A stretch of 64,000 nt of DNA from Pontiellaceae bacterium B12227 (lineage in GTDB: Bacteria; Verrucomicrobiota; Kiritimatiellia; Kiritimatiellales; Pontiellaceae), in the NCBI GenBank assembly GCA_029432775.1, contig JAROAZ010000006.1:124001-188000 (forward strand). Direction: 5' to 3'. Below the pieces are notes generated by a model. The model had not been told where the DNA came from and searched no databases. It worked only from the letters and a program-made list of their open reading frames with translations. Made by a program: the position numbers and the translations under genes. Shown here in pieces: positions 9,122 through 16,906 of the stretch (the first letter of the stretch is position 1; each line of letters starts with the position of its first letter).

Positions 9122-10411
9122 TTACAGGGTGTAGGGAGCGCGACGCGGACGATCGAGCCATTTCGATGCTTCAGGATCGCCAAGAATCTCTTCCTTTGAA
9201 GGATTCCATTTGACGGTACGGTTGAGTCGTTCTGAAATGGCACTTAAGTGACAGATGGTCGCCGTCCGGTGCCCGATTTCCACATCGGCAATCGTACGCT
9301 TACGCGTTTTGATGGCATTCAGAAAATCATCGCGATGCCCAACCGTTGCTCGTAAGTGCACATCTTTCGGACTCAATGGCAGATTCTTCAGATCACCGGG
9401 ATCGGATTGCAGGTCACCACTGCGTCCCACGCCAATGGAGCCTTTATCGCCATGAAACTCGATCATGGAACCAAATTTACGTTTGGGGAAATTGCGGTAA
9501 ATAATGGGGCCGTCTTTATATTTATAACCTTGGCAGCCGGAATCATCATAACCCTTCGGGAAGAAGAATTCCGGGCCGGAATGATCCATCCCCAACGCCC
9601 ACTGAATAATATCGTAGTGATGCGCTCCCCAATCACCGTTCTTACGGGAACCGTATTCCCAGAAAGAGCGCCACCCGCCGCCATAGTTCCCTTCAACGCG
9701 CCGCTTATTGTAGGGGTACCACGGAGTCGGCCCCAGCCAACGGTCATAGTCGAACCCATCCGGAATCGGCTCTTCATTGAGCACTTTACCATCCGGGAAG
9801 CGGCCGAGGTTGGCATAAACCGTGTGCACTTTTCCAATGTATCCATTGCGCACCAGCTCCACCGCTTTACCGAAAGAGTATTCCGAACGCTGCTGAGACC
9901 CAACCTGCAGAACCGCACCGTGCCGACGTACCGCATCGGAGAGTATCCGCCCCTCTCGAATGGTGAGACTCATCGGTTTTTCAACATAGACGTCTTTACC
10001 GGAACGGACCGCATCGAGCGAAATCGGAACATGCCAGTGGTCGGGTGTGCAGACATAGCACGCATCAATATCCGACCGCTCCAGAATCCGTTCATGCTCA
10101 TTGTAGGAGGCACAGCCTTTGCTGCCGTATTTGGCATTCACCTGATCCATCGCCTTGTCGCGCTTTTTCTTTTCAACGTCACAAACCGCAAGGATCTGGC
10201 AGTCTTTGCGCCCGAGGATGCCATTGAAATGGCCGCGAACAATCAATCCGAATCCAACGAATCCAAATGTGATCCGGTTACTCGGGGCTGTGGAACCTGC
10301 AAAACCCAAAGCACTGGAGGGGATCACAGAAGGAGCTGCCACAGCGGCCGCTCCCAGTGAAGAAGCGCGCAGCATAGTTCTGCGCGACAGAGCAGTTTTC
10401 TTTATAGTCAT
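9122..10411 (-). CDS. Gfo/Idh/MocA family oxidoreductase with Tat signal
   Basis: A 429-residue NAD(P)-dependent oxidoreductase. A twin-arginine signal (SRRTML, Arg10-Arg11) with an Ala-rich segment to about residue 36 implies folded export. The Rossmann motif GFVGFG lies at 50-55 and the family motif E144-K-P146 follows. The C-terminal half fits the Gfo/Idh substrate-binding fold. Sugars or inositol-like compounds are the usual substrates; the exact one is not readable. Three consecutive ATGs occur at 10417, 10414 and 10411. The GGAAAGG ribosome site is best spaced for 10411. The LacI-type gene just upstream is a candidate regulator. Confidence 0.88.
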   Translation of the reverse strand: MTIKKTALSRRTMLRASSLGAAAVAAPSVIPSSALGFAGSTAPSNRITFGFVGFGLIVRGHFNGILGRKDCQILAVCDVEKKKRDKAMDQVNAKYGSKGCASYNEHERILERSDIDACYVCTPDHWHVPISLDAVRSGKDVYVEKPMSLTIREGRILSDAVRRHGAVLQVGSQQRSEYSFGKAVELVRNGYIGKVHTVYANLGRFPDGKVLNEEPIPDGFDYDRWLGPTPWYPYNKRRVEGNYGGGWRSFWEYGSRKNGDWGAHHYDIIQWALGMDHSGPEFFFPKGYDDSGCQGYKYKDGPIIYRNFPKRKFGSMIEFHGDKGSIGVGRSGDLQSDPGDLKNLPLSPKDVHLRATVGHRDDFLNAIKTRKRTIADVEIGHRTATICHLSAISERLNRTVKWNPSKEEILGDPEASKWLDRPRRAPYTL

Positions 10412-10628
10412 CATCATACCCTTTCCTGAAAAATGTGTTTTTCGAGGTTCAAAGGTATACCGTATAAAACTCAAATATTTCTAGTATCGATTCGCCCAAG
10501 TCTTGTACAAATTCGGCACAACCGATTCGATTCACCATACAACTCACCCCACATAATACCTTTTATAAGCGAATATTGCGGCGGGATATCAGGGAGAAAT
10601 GTTGTATAAATCGAACAAACCTAAGTAT
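10412..10628. promoter_or_regulatory. Regulatory gap between LacI-type gene and oxidoreductase
   Basis: This 217-base gap holds the leader of the oxidoreductase and several short symmetric motifs: ATCGAT near 10485, TTGTACAA near 10502, CATACAAC near 10538 and GTTGTATAA near 10602. LacI-type operators are short palindromes, so these are candidates, but none repeats well enough to call an operator. Confidence 0.3.
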
Positions 10629-11573
10629 CTAAGCAGAGTGTCTGACAACCAGCCTGCCGGGCAGTGTTATCTCCTGGGCACTTATCGGTTCGGTTACAGC
10701 CAAAAAGGCCCGCCCCACCATGGAACTCAGCGGCTGATGAATGGTGGTAATCGGCGGAATGAACTGGGCCGCGGCCGGGATATCGTCAAATCCGATCACC
10801 GGAAGCGTACGCCCGCTTTCATGAAGCGCATGCAGTGCGCCCATTGCAATCGAATCAGTCGCGCAAACCAATGCCGCATCACCTCCTTGCAGATTTCCGG
10901 TGGCCTGAAGGCCGGCCTCAAAACCATCGCAAGCCCAGATATGGCGCTCTAATACAACACCGCGGCTTTCAGCCGCCTGTTCCAGAGCCTGGAAACGAAT
11001 CGAATGCGCAAACAGGTTGGCTCCGATAAAGGAGAGCCGCTTCCAACCTTTGGAAACCAGATGATCCAGAATCTGCCTGGCGGCGTCCTGTTCATCCACA
11101 GCAATACGCACGCCCGGGTCCTTCGGGCTGCCCTGCCCGATCCGGGCCACCGGCATGGATTGAAAGCTTTTGAGCCAATCGGACTGATCGGACGACCCCA
11201 CCACAATTAACCCGTTAATCGCATGCTTATGCAGCGGAGCCAGATCCGTTGCGTCCGGGTGACGGCCCATAAAGCCCGCGATCACGAGGGAATAATTCTG
11301 CTCGTGTGCCCGTGCCTGCAGTTTTTCAATAATCGGACCGAAATAAGGGTCACGAAAATCATAAACAACCACACCAATCGTCCTGGAAGCCTTTCCCTTC
11401 AGCGTTAGCGCCGCCGCACTGGGCACATAACCCATTTCCTCCGCAACGCGCATCACTTTTTCAATCGTTGCCTCCGCAATCCCGACCTCCCTGGCTTTGC
11501 CCGACAATACCCGGGAAACCAACGCAATCGAAACACCGATCTGCTCTGCAATCTGTTTTTGACTCACCGCCAT
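10629..11573 (-). CDS. LacI family transcriptional regulator
   Basis: A 314-residue repressor. The N-terminal helix-turn-helix (KQIAEQIGVSIALVSRVLSG, residues 6-25) is followed by the hinge helix region and a periplasmic-binding-protein-like sensor domain (TIGVVVYDFRDPYFGPIIE onward). The ATG at 11573 has the ribosome site TTGAGGTG. The ligand is probably a sugar, given the family and the neighbouring oxidoreductase. Two copies of the 15-bp palindrome lie in the gene (10980-10994, 11041-11055). Confidence 0.9.
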   Translation of the reverse strand: MAVSQKQIAEQIGVSIALVSRVLSGKAREVGIAEATIEKVMRVAEEMGYVPSAAALTLKGKASRTIGVVVYDFRDPYFGPIIEKLQARAHEQNYSLVIAGFMGRHPDATDLAPLHKHAINGLIVVGSSDQSDWLKSFQSMPVARIGQGSPKDPGVRIAVDEQDAARQILDHLVSKGWKRLSFIGANLFAHSIRFQALEQAAESRGVVLERHIWACDGFEAGLQATGNLQGGDAALVCATDSIAMGALHALHESGRTLPVIGFDDIPAAAQFIPPITTIHQPLSSMVGRAFLAVTEPISAQEITLPGRLVVRHSA

Positions 11574-11649
11574 AAATACACCTCAACTGTTTGAGATCTT
11601 GGTTTTACTGAAAAATAAAGCAAGCTTTTCATCCCTCCCGATCCCTCAA

Positions 11650-11689
11650 GGTCACGGAAAAACTCACGATCGTGAGTTTTTCCGTGACC
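11650..11689. repeat. Perfect 40-bp palindrome upstream of exbB
   Basis: The 20-base arm GGTCACGGAAAAACTCACGA (11650-11669) is followed directly by its exact reverse complement, so the centre is GATC. No T-run follows on either strand, so a simple terminator is unlikely. It sits between the divergent LacI-type gene (start 11573) and exbB (start 11773). It could be an operator, an RNA hairpin or a mobile repeat. Confidence 0.9.
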
Positions 11690-11715
11690 CCGGTTCCCGT
11701 CAAGTAGATGACGCT

Positions 11716-11730
11716 TTCCAAACATTGGAA
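11716..11730. repeat. 15-bp palindrome TTCCAAACATTGGAA
   Basis: Intergenic copy of the TTCCA-R-NNN-Y-TGGAA family, 43 bases upstream of exbB. Copies within genes are at 3628, 6609, 6867, 10980, 11041, 14166, 17267, 18190, 18920, 20060, 24012, 24452, 25234, 27745, 35553, 50868 and 50885 (first base of each 15-mer). The other intergenic copies have their own entries. Confidence 0.95.
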
Positions 11731-11772
11731 AAAAAACTATGTTGCATCTTTGGCAAACCATGGGGATTTTCA

Positions 11773-12387
11773 ATGTTGGAACTAATGTATAAAGGCGGAC
11801 CGATCATGTGGCCCTTGCTGCTTTGTTCAATGGTTGCGTTAGCCATTGTGGTGGAACGCGCCGTTTTCTGGCTGCAGCTTTCCATGCGCAAGAATCAGGA
11901 TGGAATCAACCGCATCTTCAGCCTCACCGAAGAGGGTAAATTCGAAGAGGCCATCGAAGCCGGCAAAGACTCTTCCTGCCTGGTCTGCCGCATTCTCACC
12001 GGCGGCCTCGCCCACCGCAACTACGGCCTCGTCCAATCATTGGAAGCAGCGGCCCTGTTTGAAATTGAAAAAATGAAGCGCTTCCTCGCCGTGCTCGATA
12101 CCATCATCACCGCCGCCCCGCTGCTTGGCATTCTCGGCACCGTTTCCGGCATCATCATTTCATTCGATCTGCTCGGCGATGCGGGCATTGAAGACCCGAA
12201 AGCCGTCACTGGCGGAATTGCGCAGGCGCTGATCACGACCGCAACCGGGCTCTCCATTGCCATCGTCACCCTCCTGCCCTACAACGCACTGACGCGCAAA
12301 GTCGAAAAAGTCACCCGTCATCTGGAACAGCTGGTTACGTGCTACGAGGTCACCGTCCAGAAAGGCCAGGAAAAGTCATGCGGCTGA
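11773..12387 (+). CDS. exbB: ExbB/TolQ family proton channel protein
   Basis: A 204-residue inner-membrane protein that, with ExbD, uses the proton gradient to energise TonB. Transmembrane segments are near residues 12-28, 105-128 and 145-170, and the MotA/TolQ/ExbB core (APLLGILGTVSGIIISF) is clear. The ATG at 11773 follows GGGGA; the upstream in-frame extension covers non-conserved sequence. It starts the run exbB-exbD-tonB-btuF-btuD-btuC, so its likely task is B12 uptake across the outer membrane (inference from context). Confidence 0.9.
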   Translation: MLELMYKGGPIMWPLLLCSMVALAIVVERAVFWLQLSMRKNQDGINRIFSLTEEGKFEEAIEAGKDSSCLVCRILTGGLAHRNYGLVQSLEAAALFEIEKMKRFLAVLDTIITAAPLLGILGTVSGIIISFDLLGDAGIEDPKAVTGGIAQALITTATGLSIAIVTLLPYNALTRKVEKVTRHLEQLVTCYEVTVQKGQEKSCG

Positions 12388-12785
12388 GCTCCGGATATGA
12401 AGCGAAGAAGGCCCGGGTTGAAATGCTCCCGCTGATCGACGTGGTGTTTCTGCTACTGGTCTTTTTCATCTATGCCATGGTCTCCATGGTCGTGCATCAT
12501 GGCATTAAGGTGGACCTGCCCAGTGCCGGCACCGCCTCAATGGAACAGAATGATTACATCTCCATCTCCATCGACGCAGAAAACGGTTTATTTCTGAATA
12601 AGGAACCCGTCGAAGCAGAAGGCCTCGCCGGACGCGTACAACTCCTGCGCGGCCAATCGAATAAACCAGTCTTCATTGACGGCGATTCTAAAGCCGATCT
12701 AGGCCTCGCTATTGAGCTGCTGGACGATCTTAAAAAAGCCGGAATTGAGGAAATTTCCTTCTCGTGCAAAAAAGAAACTCCATAA
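12378..12785 (+). CDS. exbD: ExbD/TolR family biopolymer transport protein
   Basis: A 135-residue protein with a short cytoplasmic N-terminus, one transmembrane helix ([18 protein letters not shown]) preceded by the conserved Asp of LPLID-type sequence (MLPLIDVVF), and a periplasmic domain. That Asp is the proton-path residue in ExbD. The ATG at 12378 overlaps the end of exbB by 10 bases and has AGGA upstream. Confidence 0.9.
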   Translation: MRLSSGYEAKKARVEMLPLIDVVFLLLVFFIYAMVSMVVHHGIKVDLPSAGTASMEQNDYISISIDAENGLFLNKEPVEAEGLAGRVQLLRGQSNKPVFIDGDSKADLGLAIELLDDLKKAGIEEISFSCKKETP

Positions 12786-13465
12786 TTAACGTTCCGCTGA
12801 TCGGCGGAATTGCACTCTCCATTGCCGTGCATGCGGCCGCGCTTTACAGCCGGGGCACCTCGCACACACCGCCAACACCGAAACTGGATGCAGGGCGAAC
12901 GGTGGTACAACTGACTCTAATTCCCTCTATCGCCAACCAGCCCGCCCCACCCGAACCGGTTACCGAGCCGGAACCCGTTCAGGAAATGGAGCCGCACCCC
13001 GAGCCGGTCGTGATTCCCGTTTCCCCCGTTCAGATTCCTCTACCGGAACCGATTCCAGAGCCTGTTGTTGAAAAACAAGCCGAGCCGGAGCCCGAACCCG
13101 TCGTTGAACCTGAGCCCCTAATGGAACAGCGACCCCAGCAGGTCGAGTCCATAGAACAGGAGGCAACTCTCATCGAAGACAAGGGTGTCATTACCGACGC
13201 CCAACCCAGCCAAGGCATCGTTGCCTCCTATCCACGCATCTCCCAGCGGCGCGGAGAAGAAGGCACCGTAACGCTCTCCATTCAGGTTATGCCCAACGGG
13301 AAAGCCGGCAAAATATCTATTGTTAAATCGTCCGGATCAAACCGACTGGATGACGCGGCCATCAAAGCCGCAAAAAAATCGAGATACACCCCCGCCGAGC
13401 AATTCGGCAGGCCCATCGAATCCACTCTGATCCAACCCATAACCTTTAAGTTGACCCGACACTGA
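12764..13465 (+). CDS. tonB: TonB family energy transducer
   Basis: A 233-residue protein with an N-terminal membrane anchor (residues about 8-27) and a Pro/Glu-rich spacer (about 55-125; many PEP and EPEP units) that can span the periplasm. The C-terminal TonB domain starts near 150 ([20 protein letters not shown]...) and ends close to the stop. The start is a GTG at 12764 within the end of exbD (22-base overlap), with GAGGAAA upstream. Its TGA shares one base with the ATG of btuF. Confidence 0.88.
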   Translation: MQKRNSIINVPLIGGIALSIAVHAAALYSRGTSHTPPTPKLDAGRTVVQLTLIPSIANQPAPPEPVTEPEPVQEMEPHPEPVVIPVSPVQIPLPEPIPEPVVEKQAEPEPEPVVEPEPLMEQRPQQVESIEQEATLIEDKGVITDAQPSQGIVASYPRISQRRGEEGTVTLSIQVMPNGKAGKISIVKSSGSNRLDDAAIKAAKKSRYTPAEQFGRPIESTLIQPITFKLTRH

Positions 13466-14313
13466 TGATTAAACGCTTCCTCTTTCTTTTCACCCTGCTT
13501 CTTCTGGCCGGTTGCGGCAAGGCCCCCGAACGGGCCCGGCCGGCATCCACACCCCAGCGGATCATCTCGCTGGCGCCCGACATTACGGAAATTATTTATG
13601 CACTCGGGCTGGGCGATAAGCTGGTCGGAGCCACCACCTACTGCACCTACCCCGAAGCGGCCGCAAAAATTCCAAGGGTTGGAGGCTTCGGACAGTTTAA
13701 CTTTGAAGCCATCGTTTCTCTCAAGCCCGACCTCGTCATTCTCCACTGGAAATACGAAGCAGAGAAGGCCCGGCTCGACAGCCTGGATATTCCCTATCTG
13801 GAAACGCGCACCGAATACATGGAAGATATCATCAGCTCCATTCAAAAAGTCGGCAAAGCATGCGGCGCTTCCACGGAAGCCAAAGCTCTCATCAACGACA
13901 TCAACACGCGCATTTCCAACCATCGGAAAACCGATCACGAACGCGCCCGCGTGCTGGTTACCTTTGGCGGCGACGCGGCCGCACTGGAACAAATCTATGC
14001 CTTTGGAGCGGACTGCCTGCACAACGAACTGCTCGAGCTGGCGGGTGGCACCAACGTTGTCCGGAATCAGCTCTCCTTCTCCACCCTCTCCAAAGAAGCG
14101 GTGATCCGGCTCAACCCCGATGTTATCATCCAGCTCGCTCCGGGCACCGAGGTGCCGGAAGATCCTTCCAAACCCTGGAAAGAACTATCCGGCATCAGCG
14201 CCGTCAAAAACAACCGGATCTATGTCCTCACCGGAGACCACACCTGCATTCCCGGCCCGCGCTTCATTCAGATCCTTGAAGATTTTGCAGAGGTACTTCA
14301 AAATAATGAATAA
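13465..14313 (+). CDS. btuF: Cobalamin-type ABC transporter substrate-binding lipoprotein
   Basis: A 282-residue periplasmic binding protein of the BtuF/FecB class. The lipobox LLAGC places the mature N-terminus at Cys17 as a lipoprotein. The fold begins RIISLAPDITEIIYALGLGDKLVGAT, a hallmark of BtuF-like proteins. Cobalamin specificity is supported by cobQ downstream, but a siderophore or heme ligand cannot be excluded. One palindrome copy lies at 14166-14180. Confidence 0.85.
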   Translation: MIKRFLFLFTLLLLAGCGKAPERARPASTPQRIISLAPDITEIIYALGLGDKLVGATTYCTYPEAAAKIPRVGGFGQFNFEAIVSLKPDLVILHWKYEAEKARLDSLDIPYLETRTEYMEDIISSIQKVGKACGASTEAKALINDINTRISNHRKTDHERARVLVTFGGDAAALEQIYAFGADCLHNELLELAGGTNVVRNQLSFSTLSKEAVIRLNPDVIIQLAPGTEVPEDPSKPWKELSGISAVKNNRIYVLTGDHTCIPGPRFIQILEDFAEVLQNNE

Positions 14314-15094
14314 AGCGATTATCCAGATTAAAGACCTGACGATCAGCTTTTCGGGAAACGAGATTCTGAAGGGCGTGTCGCTGGATATCGGCGAAGGCGA
14401 ATATGTCTCCATTATCGGCCCGAACGGAGCCGGAAAGACCACACTCATCAAATGCATTGCCGGCATTTACAGCGACTGGAAAGGCGCTATCCAAATCGAT
14501 GACCAGCCCTATGCAAAACTCACCAGTCGCGATCTTGCCCGCCTGCAAAGTTATGTTCCACAGGCGGAAGGCCGCACCAATCCGTTGACGGTGGAAGAGT
14601 TTGTGGCAACCGGTCGCTATCCGCACCTCTCCGCTTTCACCTCCATGAAGCAGGCCGACTATCAGGCTGTTGATCACGCCCTTGAACTGGCGGGATTGAC
14701 TGACCTCCGGAAACGAAAAATCGCGACGCTCAGCGGCGGAGAACGGCAGATGGCCTTCATTGCCGCCGCACTCGCCCAGGAAACAAAGATCCTCCTGCTG
14801 GACGAACCCTCCACCTTCCTTGATTACCGGCATCAGGCCAACGTGGCCGGATTGCTGAAATCAGCCTGCCGGGAAAACGGCATCACGGTGATTGCGGTAC
14901 ACCACGACATCAATACGGCCTCAGAATGCAGCGACCGCATTCACGCCATCAAAGAGGGGCGCCTTGCTTTCAGCGGAACCGCGGAAGAAACCTTAAATCC
15001 GGAGCTGCTGAAGACGATATACGAAACCGATTTTACCACCACCCCCTCCCCCCATCGCCCCCTCCCTTTTGTCTCGCTGGGAGGTCAACCATGA
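14306..15094 (+). CDS. btuD: Cobalamin/iron-chelate ABC transporter ATPase
   Basis: A 262-residue ABC ATPase. Walker A GPNGAGKTT, signature LSGGERQ and Walker B ILLLDEPSTFLD are all intact, followed by the switch His (AVHHDI). It powers import through the adjacent permease. The ATG at 14306 overlaps btuF by 8 bases. A longer frame upstream is only btuF read out of frame. It ends with an ATGA overlap into the permease gene. Confidence 0.9.
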   Translation: MNKAIIQIKDLTISFSGNEILKGVSLDIGEGEYVSIIGPNGAGKTTLIKCIAGIYSDWKGAIQIDDQPYAKLTSRDLARLQSYVPQAEGRTNPLTVEEFVATGRYPHLSAFTSMKQADYQAVDHALELAGLTDLRKRKIATLSGGERQMAFIAAALAQETKILLLDEPSTFLDYRHQANVAGLLKSACRENGITVIAVHHDINTASECSDRIHAIKEGRLAFSGTAEETLNPELLKTIYETDFTTTPSPHRPLPFVSLGGQP

Positions 15095-16077
15095 AACGCT
15101 CCTTGATTTCACTTGGAGCACTGCTTGTTCTCGCGCTGGCCACCTTGCTGCTCAGCCCGTTATTCGGCATGGAATTTATTCCACTGAATGCCACCGGGCA
15201 GGAGAAAGAAATTCTGTTCGGCATCCGCATGCCGCGCGTCTTCTGTGCCTTTTCGGCCGGCGCCATGCTGGCCCTCAGCGGTATGTCGTTCCAGGCACTC
15301 TTCCGGAACCCGCTTGCCACGCCCTTCACGCTCGGCGTCTCCAGCGGAGCGGCCCTCGGCGCTGCCATCTTTATCCGCTTCGGGCTGGCCTTCAGCATCC
15401 TCGGCATGTCCGGCACCTCCATGGCCGCCTTTGTCGGAGCACTGCTTTCCATCCTGCTGGTTTACGGCCTCACCAAACTTAAAGGCGGGTTCTCGACTCC
15501 CACCTTATTGCTCTCCGGCATTGCGATCAGCTTTTTCTTTTCCAGCCTGATTCTGTTCATTCAATACATCAGCGGGCTGACGCACTCCTTCCGCATTGTG
15601 CACTGGATGATGGGCACACTCTCCACGGCCGACTTTCCCAAGCTCTGGAACCTGCTGCCCTTCCTGGGAGTCGGCGGATTGCTACTCGCTTTCCTGCACC
15701 GAGAAATGAACCTGTTTATGGTCGGCGAAGACATTGCCATCAGCCGCGGCGTGAATACCGGACTGGTGAAAAAACTCATCTTCCTGGCCGCCTCACTGAT
15801 GGTCGGCGGCGTCGTGGCCATCTGTGGGCCGATCGGATTCGTGGGAATGATGTCGCCGCACATCTGCCGCCTGCTGATCGGAGCGGACCACCGCTTCCTG
15901 ACCCCGGCCACCTTCCTGTTCGGAGGAATTTTCCTGACTCTCTGCGACACCCTCACCCGCGTGCTCTCGGGCTGGAGTGGCGGGGCAGAACTTCCGGTCG
16001 GCGTACTCACCGCCCTGCTCGGCGGCCCCTTCTTCATCCTGCTCCTGCTGAACCGCAAGGGCGGCCTGGATCTGTAA
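15091..16077 (+). CDS. btuC: FecCD/BtuC family ABC transporter permease
   Basis: A 328-residue inner-membrane permease with about ten hydrophobic helices. Family motifs visible are RMPRVFCAFSAGAMLALSG near the N-terminus and GPIGFVGMMSPHICR in the second half. The ATG at 15091 has a strong GGAGG site and overlaps btuD by 4 bases. Its stop lies one base before the left inverted repeat of the GxxExxY unit. Confidence 0.9.
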   Translation: MKRSLISLGALLVLALATLLLSPLFGMEFIPLNATGQEKEILFGIRMPRVFCAFSAGAMLALSGMSFQALFRNPLATPFTLGVSSGAALGAAIFIRFGLAFSILGMSGTSMAAFVGALLSILLVYGLTKLKGGFSTPTLLLSGIAISFFFSSLILFIQYISGLTHSFRIVHWMMGTLSTADFPKLWNLLPFLGVGGLLLAFLHREMNLFMVGEDIAISRGVNTGLVKKLIFLAASLMVGGVVAICGPIGFVGMMSPHICRLLIGADHRFLTPATFLFGGIFLTLCDTLTRVLSGWSGGAELPVGVLTALLGGPFFILLLLNRKGGLDL

Positions 16078-16078
16078 C

Positions 16079-16108
16079 GACAGGATTATTAAATGACAGG
16101 ATCATTTT
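16079..16108 (+). repeat. Left 30-bp terminal inverted repeat of GxxExxY unit
   Basis: Matches the reverse complement of 16875-16904 at 28 of 30 positions. It contains two direct copies of GACAGGAT, starting at 16079 and 16095 (16-base period). The ribosome site (AGGA) and ATG of the GxxExxY gene lie inside it. Confidence 0.93.
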
Positions 16109-16881
16109 CACCCCCCCGGAATTTGAAAGACCGGTTTCATCTACTGGACTTCCAAATCATGAAGTATGCCTTTGACATCCATACCAGAATGGGCAATTCC
16201 CTGGATGAAGAAACCTATCAAAATGAACTCCTCCATCTCATCGGCCGAAATGGAATACAGGTTCAGAAGGAAGTTCTGCTCCCCATAGAATTCGGGGTAT
16301 TTAGAAAAGACTACTTCATCGATCTACTGATCGAAGATGAACATATCTATGAGCTGAAAGTGTTGCCAGGCCTCACCAACCAATGTCGTAGCCAAACGAT
16401 CAACTATCAACTCATTGCTGAAAAACCATATGGCAAACTGATTAACTTTGGAGCTTCATCTGTCGAACATGAATTTTCCACAAGCACATTAACCAAAGCG
16501 GAACGGAAGGTCTTCACGACTGATCTGACGGATTGGGATGAGGCGCTCGACCCTGGCCGGTCCTTCTTAAACCTCGTCAGCGAGCTACTCACAGATTGGG
16601 GTACCCGACTGGATCCGGTGTTATATTCCGAAGCGCTTCTGGCTCATCTACCCGAAGGAATAGAAACTCGAATCGAAATCATTTCTGATGGCCGTCCCGT
16701 CGGTTCCAAACGGGTTCGACTGGCCAGACAAAATATCGCGTTCAAACTAACGACCTCTAAAAAGCCCAATCCCCTGAAGATCCAGTTCCAGAAATTTATC
16801 AATCACACCAATCTTAATGCCCTGCTTTGGGTCAACCTCAACCAGAATAAAGTCACGTTCTGCACCTTGATAAAAAAATGA
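16093..16881 (+). CDS. GxxExxY family PD-(D/E)XK nuclease-like protein
   Basis: A 262-residue protein. The family motif is present in variant form as S36-L-D-E39-E-T-Y42 (Ser replaces Gly). The PD-(D/E)XK core follows with D77 (FIDLLI), E87 and K89 (ELK), and the conserved LINFG strand. The family (PDDEXK_3, GxxExxY) is usually about 130 residues; here an extra C-terminal half of about 125 residues is present, ending in a strand-rich NHTNLNALLWVNLN region. The ATG at 16093 and the TGA at 16879 both lie in the flanking 30-bp inverted repeats. Base composition looks more AT-rich than the neighbours. Function is unknown, and the flanks suggest it moves as a unit. Confidence 0.82.
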   Translation: MTGSFSPPRNLKDRFHLLDFQIMKYAFDIHTRMGNSLDEETYQNELLHLIGRNGIQVQKEVLLPIEFGVFRKDYFIDLLIEDEHIYELKVLPGLTNQCRSQTINYQLIAEKPYGKLINFGASSVEHEFSTSTLTKAERKVFTTDLTDWDEALDPGRSFLNLVSELLTDWGTRLDPVLYSEALLAHLPEGIETRIEIISDGRPVGSKRVRLARQNIAFKLTTSKKPNPLKIQFQKFINHTNLNALLWVNLNQNKVTFCTLIKK

Positions 16882-16904
16882 TCCTGTCATTTCATCATCC
16901 TGTC
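16875..16904 (-). repeat. Right 30-bp terminal inverted repeat of GxxExxY unit
   Basis: Inverted partner of 16079-16108, with ATCCTGTC twice at a 16-base period. It includes the last codons and stop of the GxxExxY gene and ends 2 bases before the cobQ start codon. No target-site duplication is evident next to the repeats. Confidence 0.93.
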
Positions 16905-16906
16905 CT

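Noticed and set aside
11650-11689. Rho-independent terminator for the palindrome before exbB
   Set aside because: Neither side is followed by a T-run, and both flanking genes are transcribed away from it.
11574-11772. Cobalamin riboswitch upstream of exbB
   Set aside because: No B12-box-like sequence or matching fold could be found by eye; the only strong structure is the 40-bp palindrome.
13670-13684. Further near-copies of the 15-bp palindrome (also 12031, 13914, 17776, 40796)
   Set aside because: Each has one mismatch in the ten fixed bases; one or two such are expected by chance, so they are not counted.
16079-16904. CRISPR-like or IS-type reading of the repeats round the GxxExxY gene
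   Set aside because: There are only two inverted copies, no spacers, no transposase motif (DDE or HUH) and no clear target duplication, so I describe it only as a possible mobile unit.
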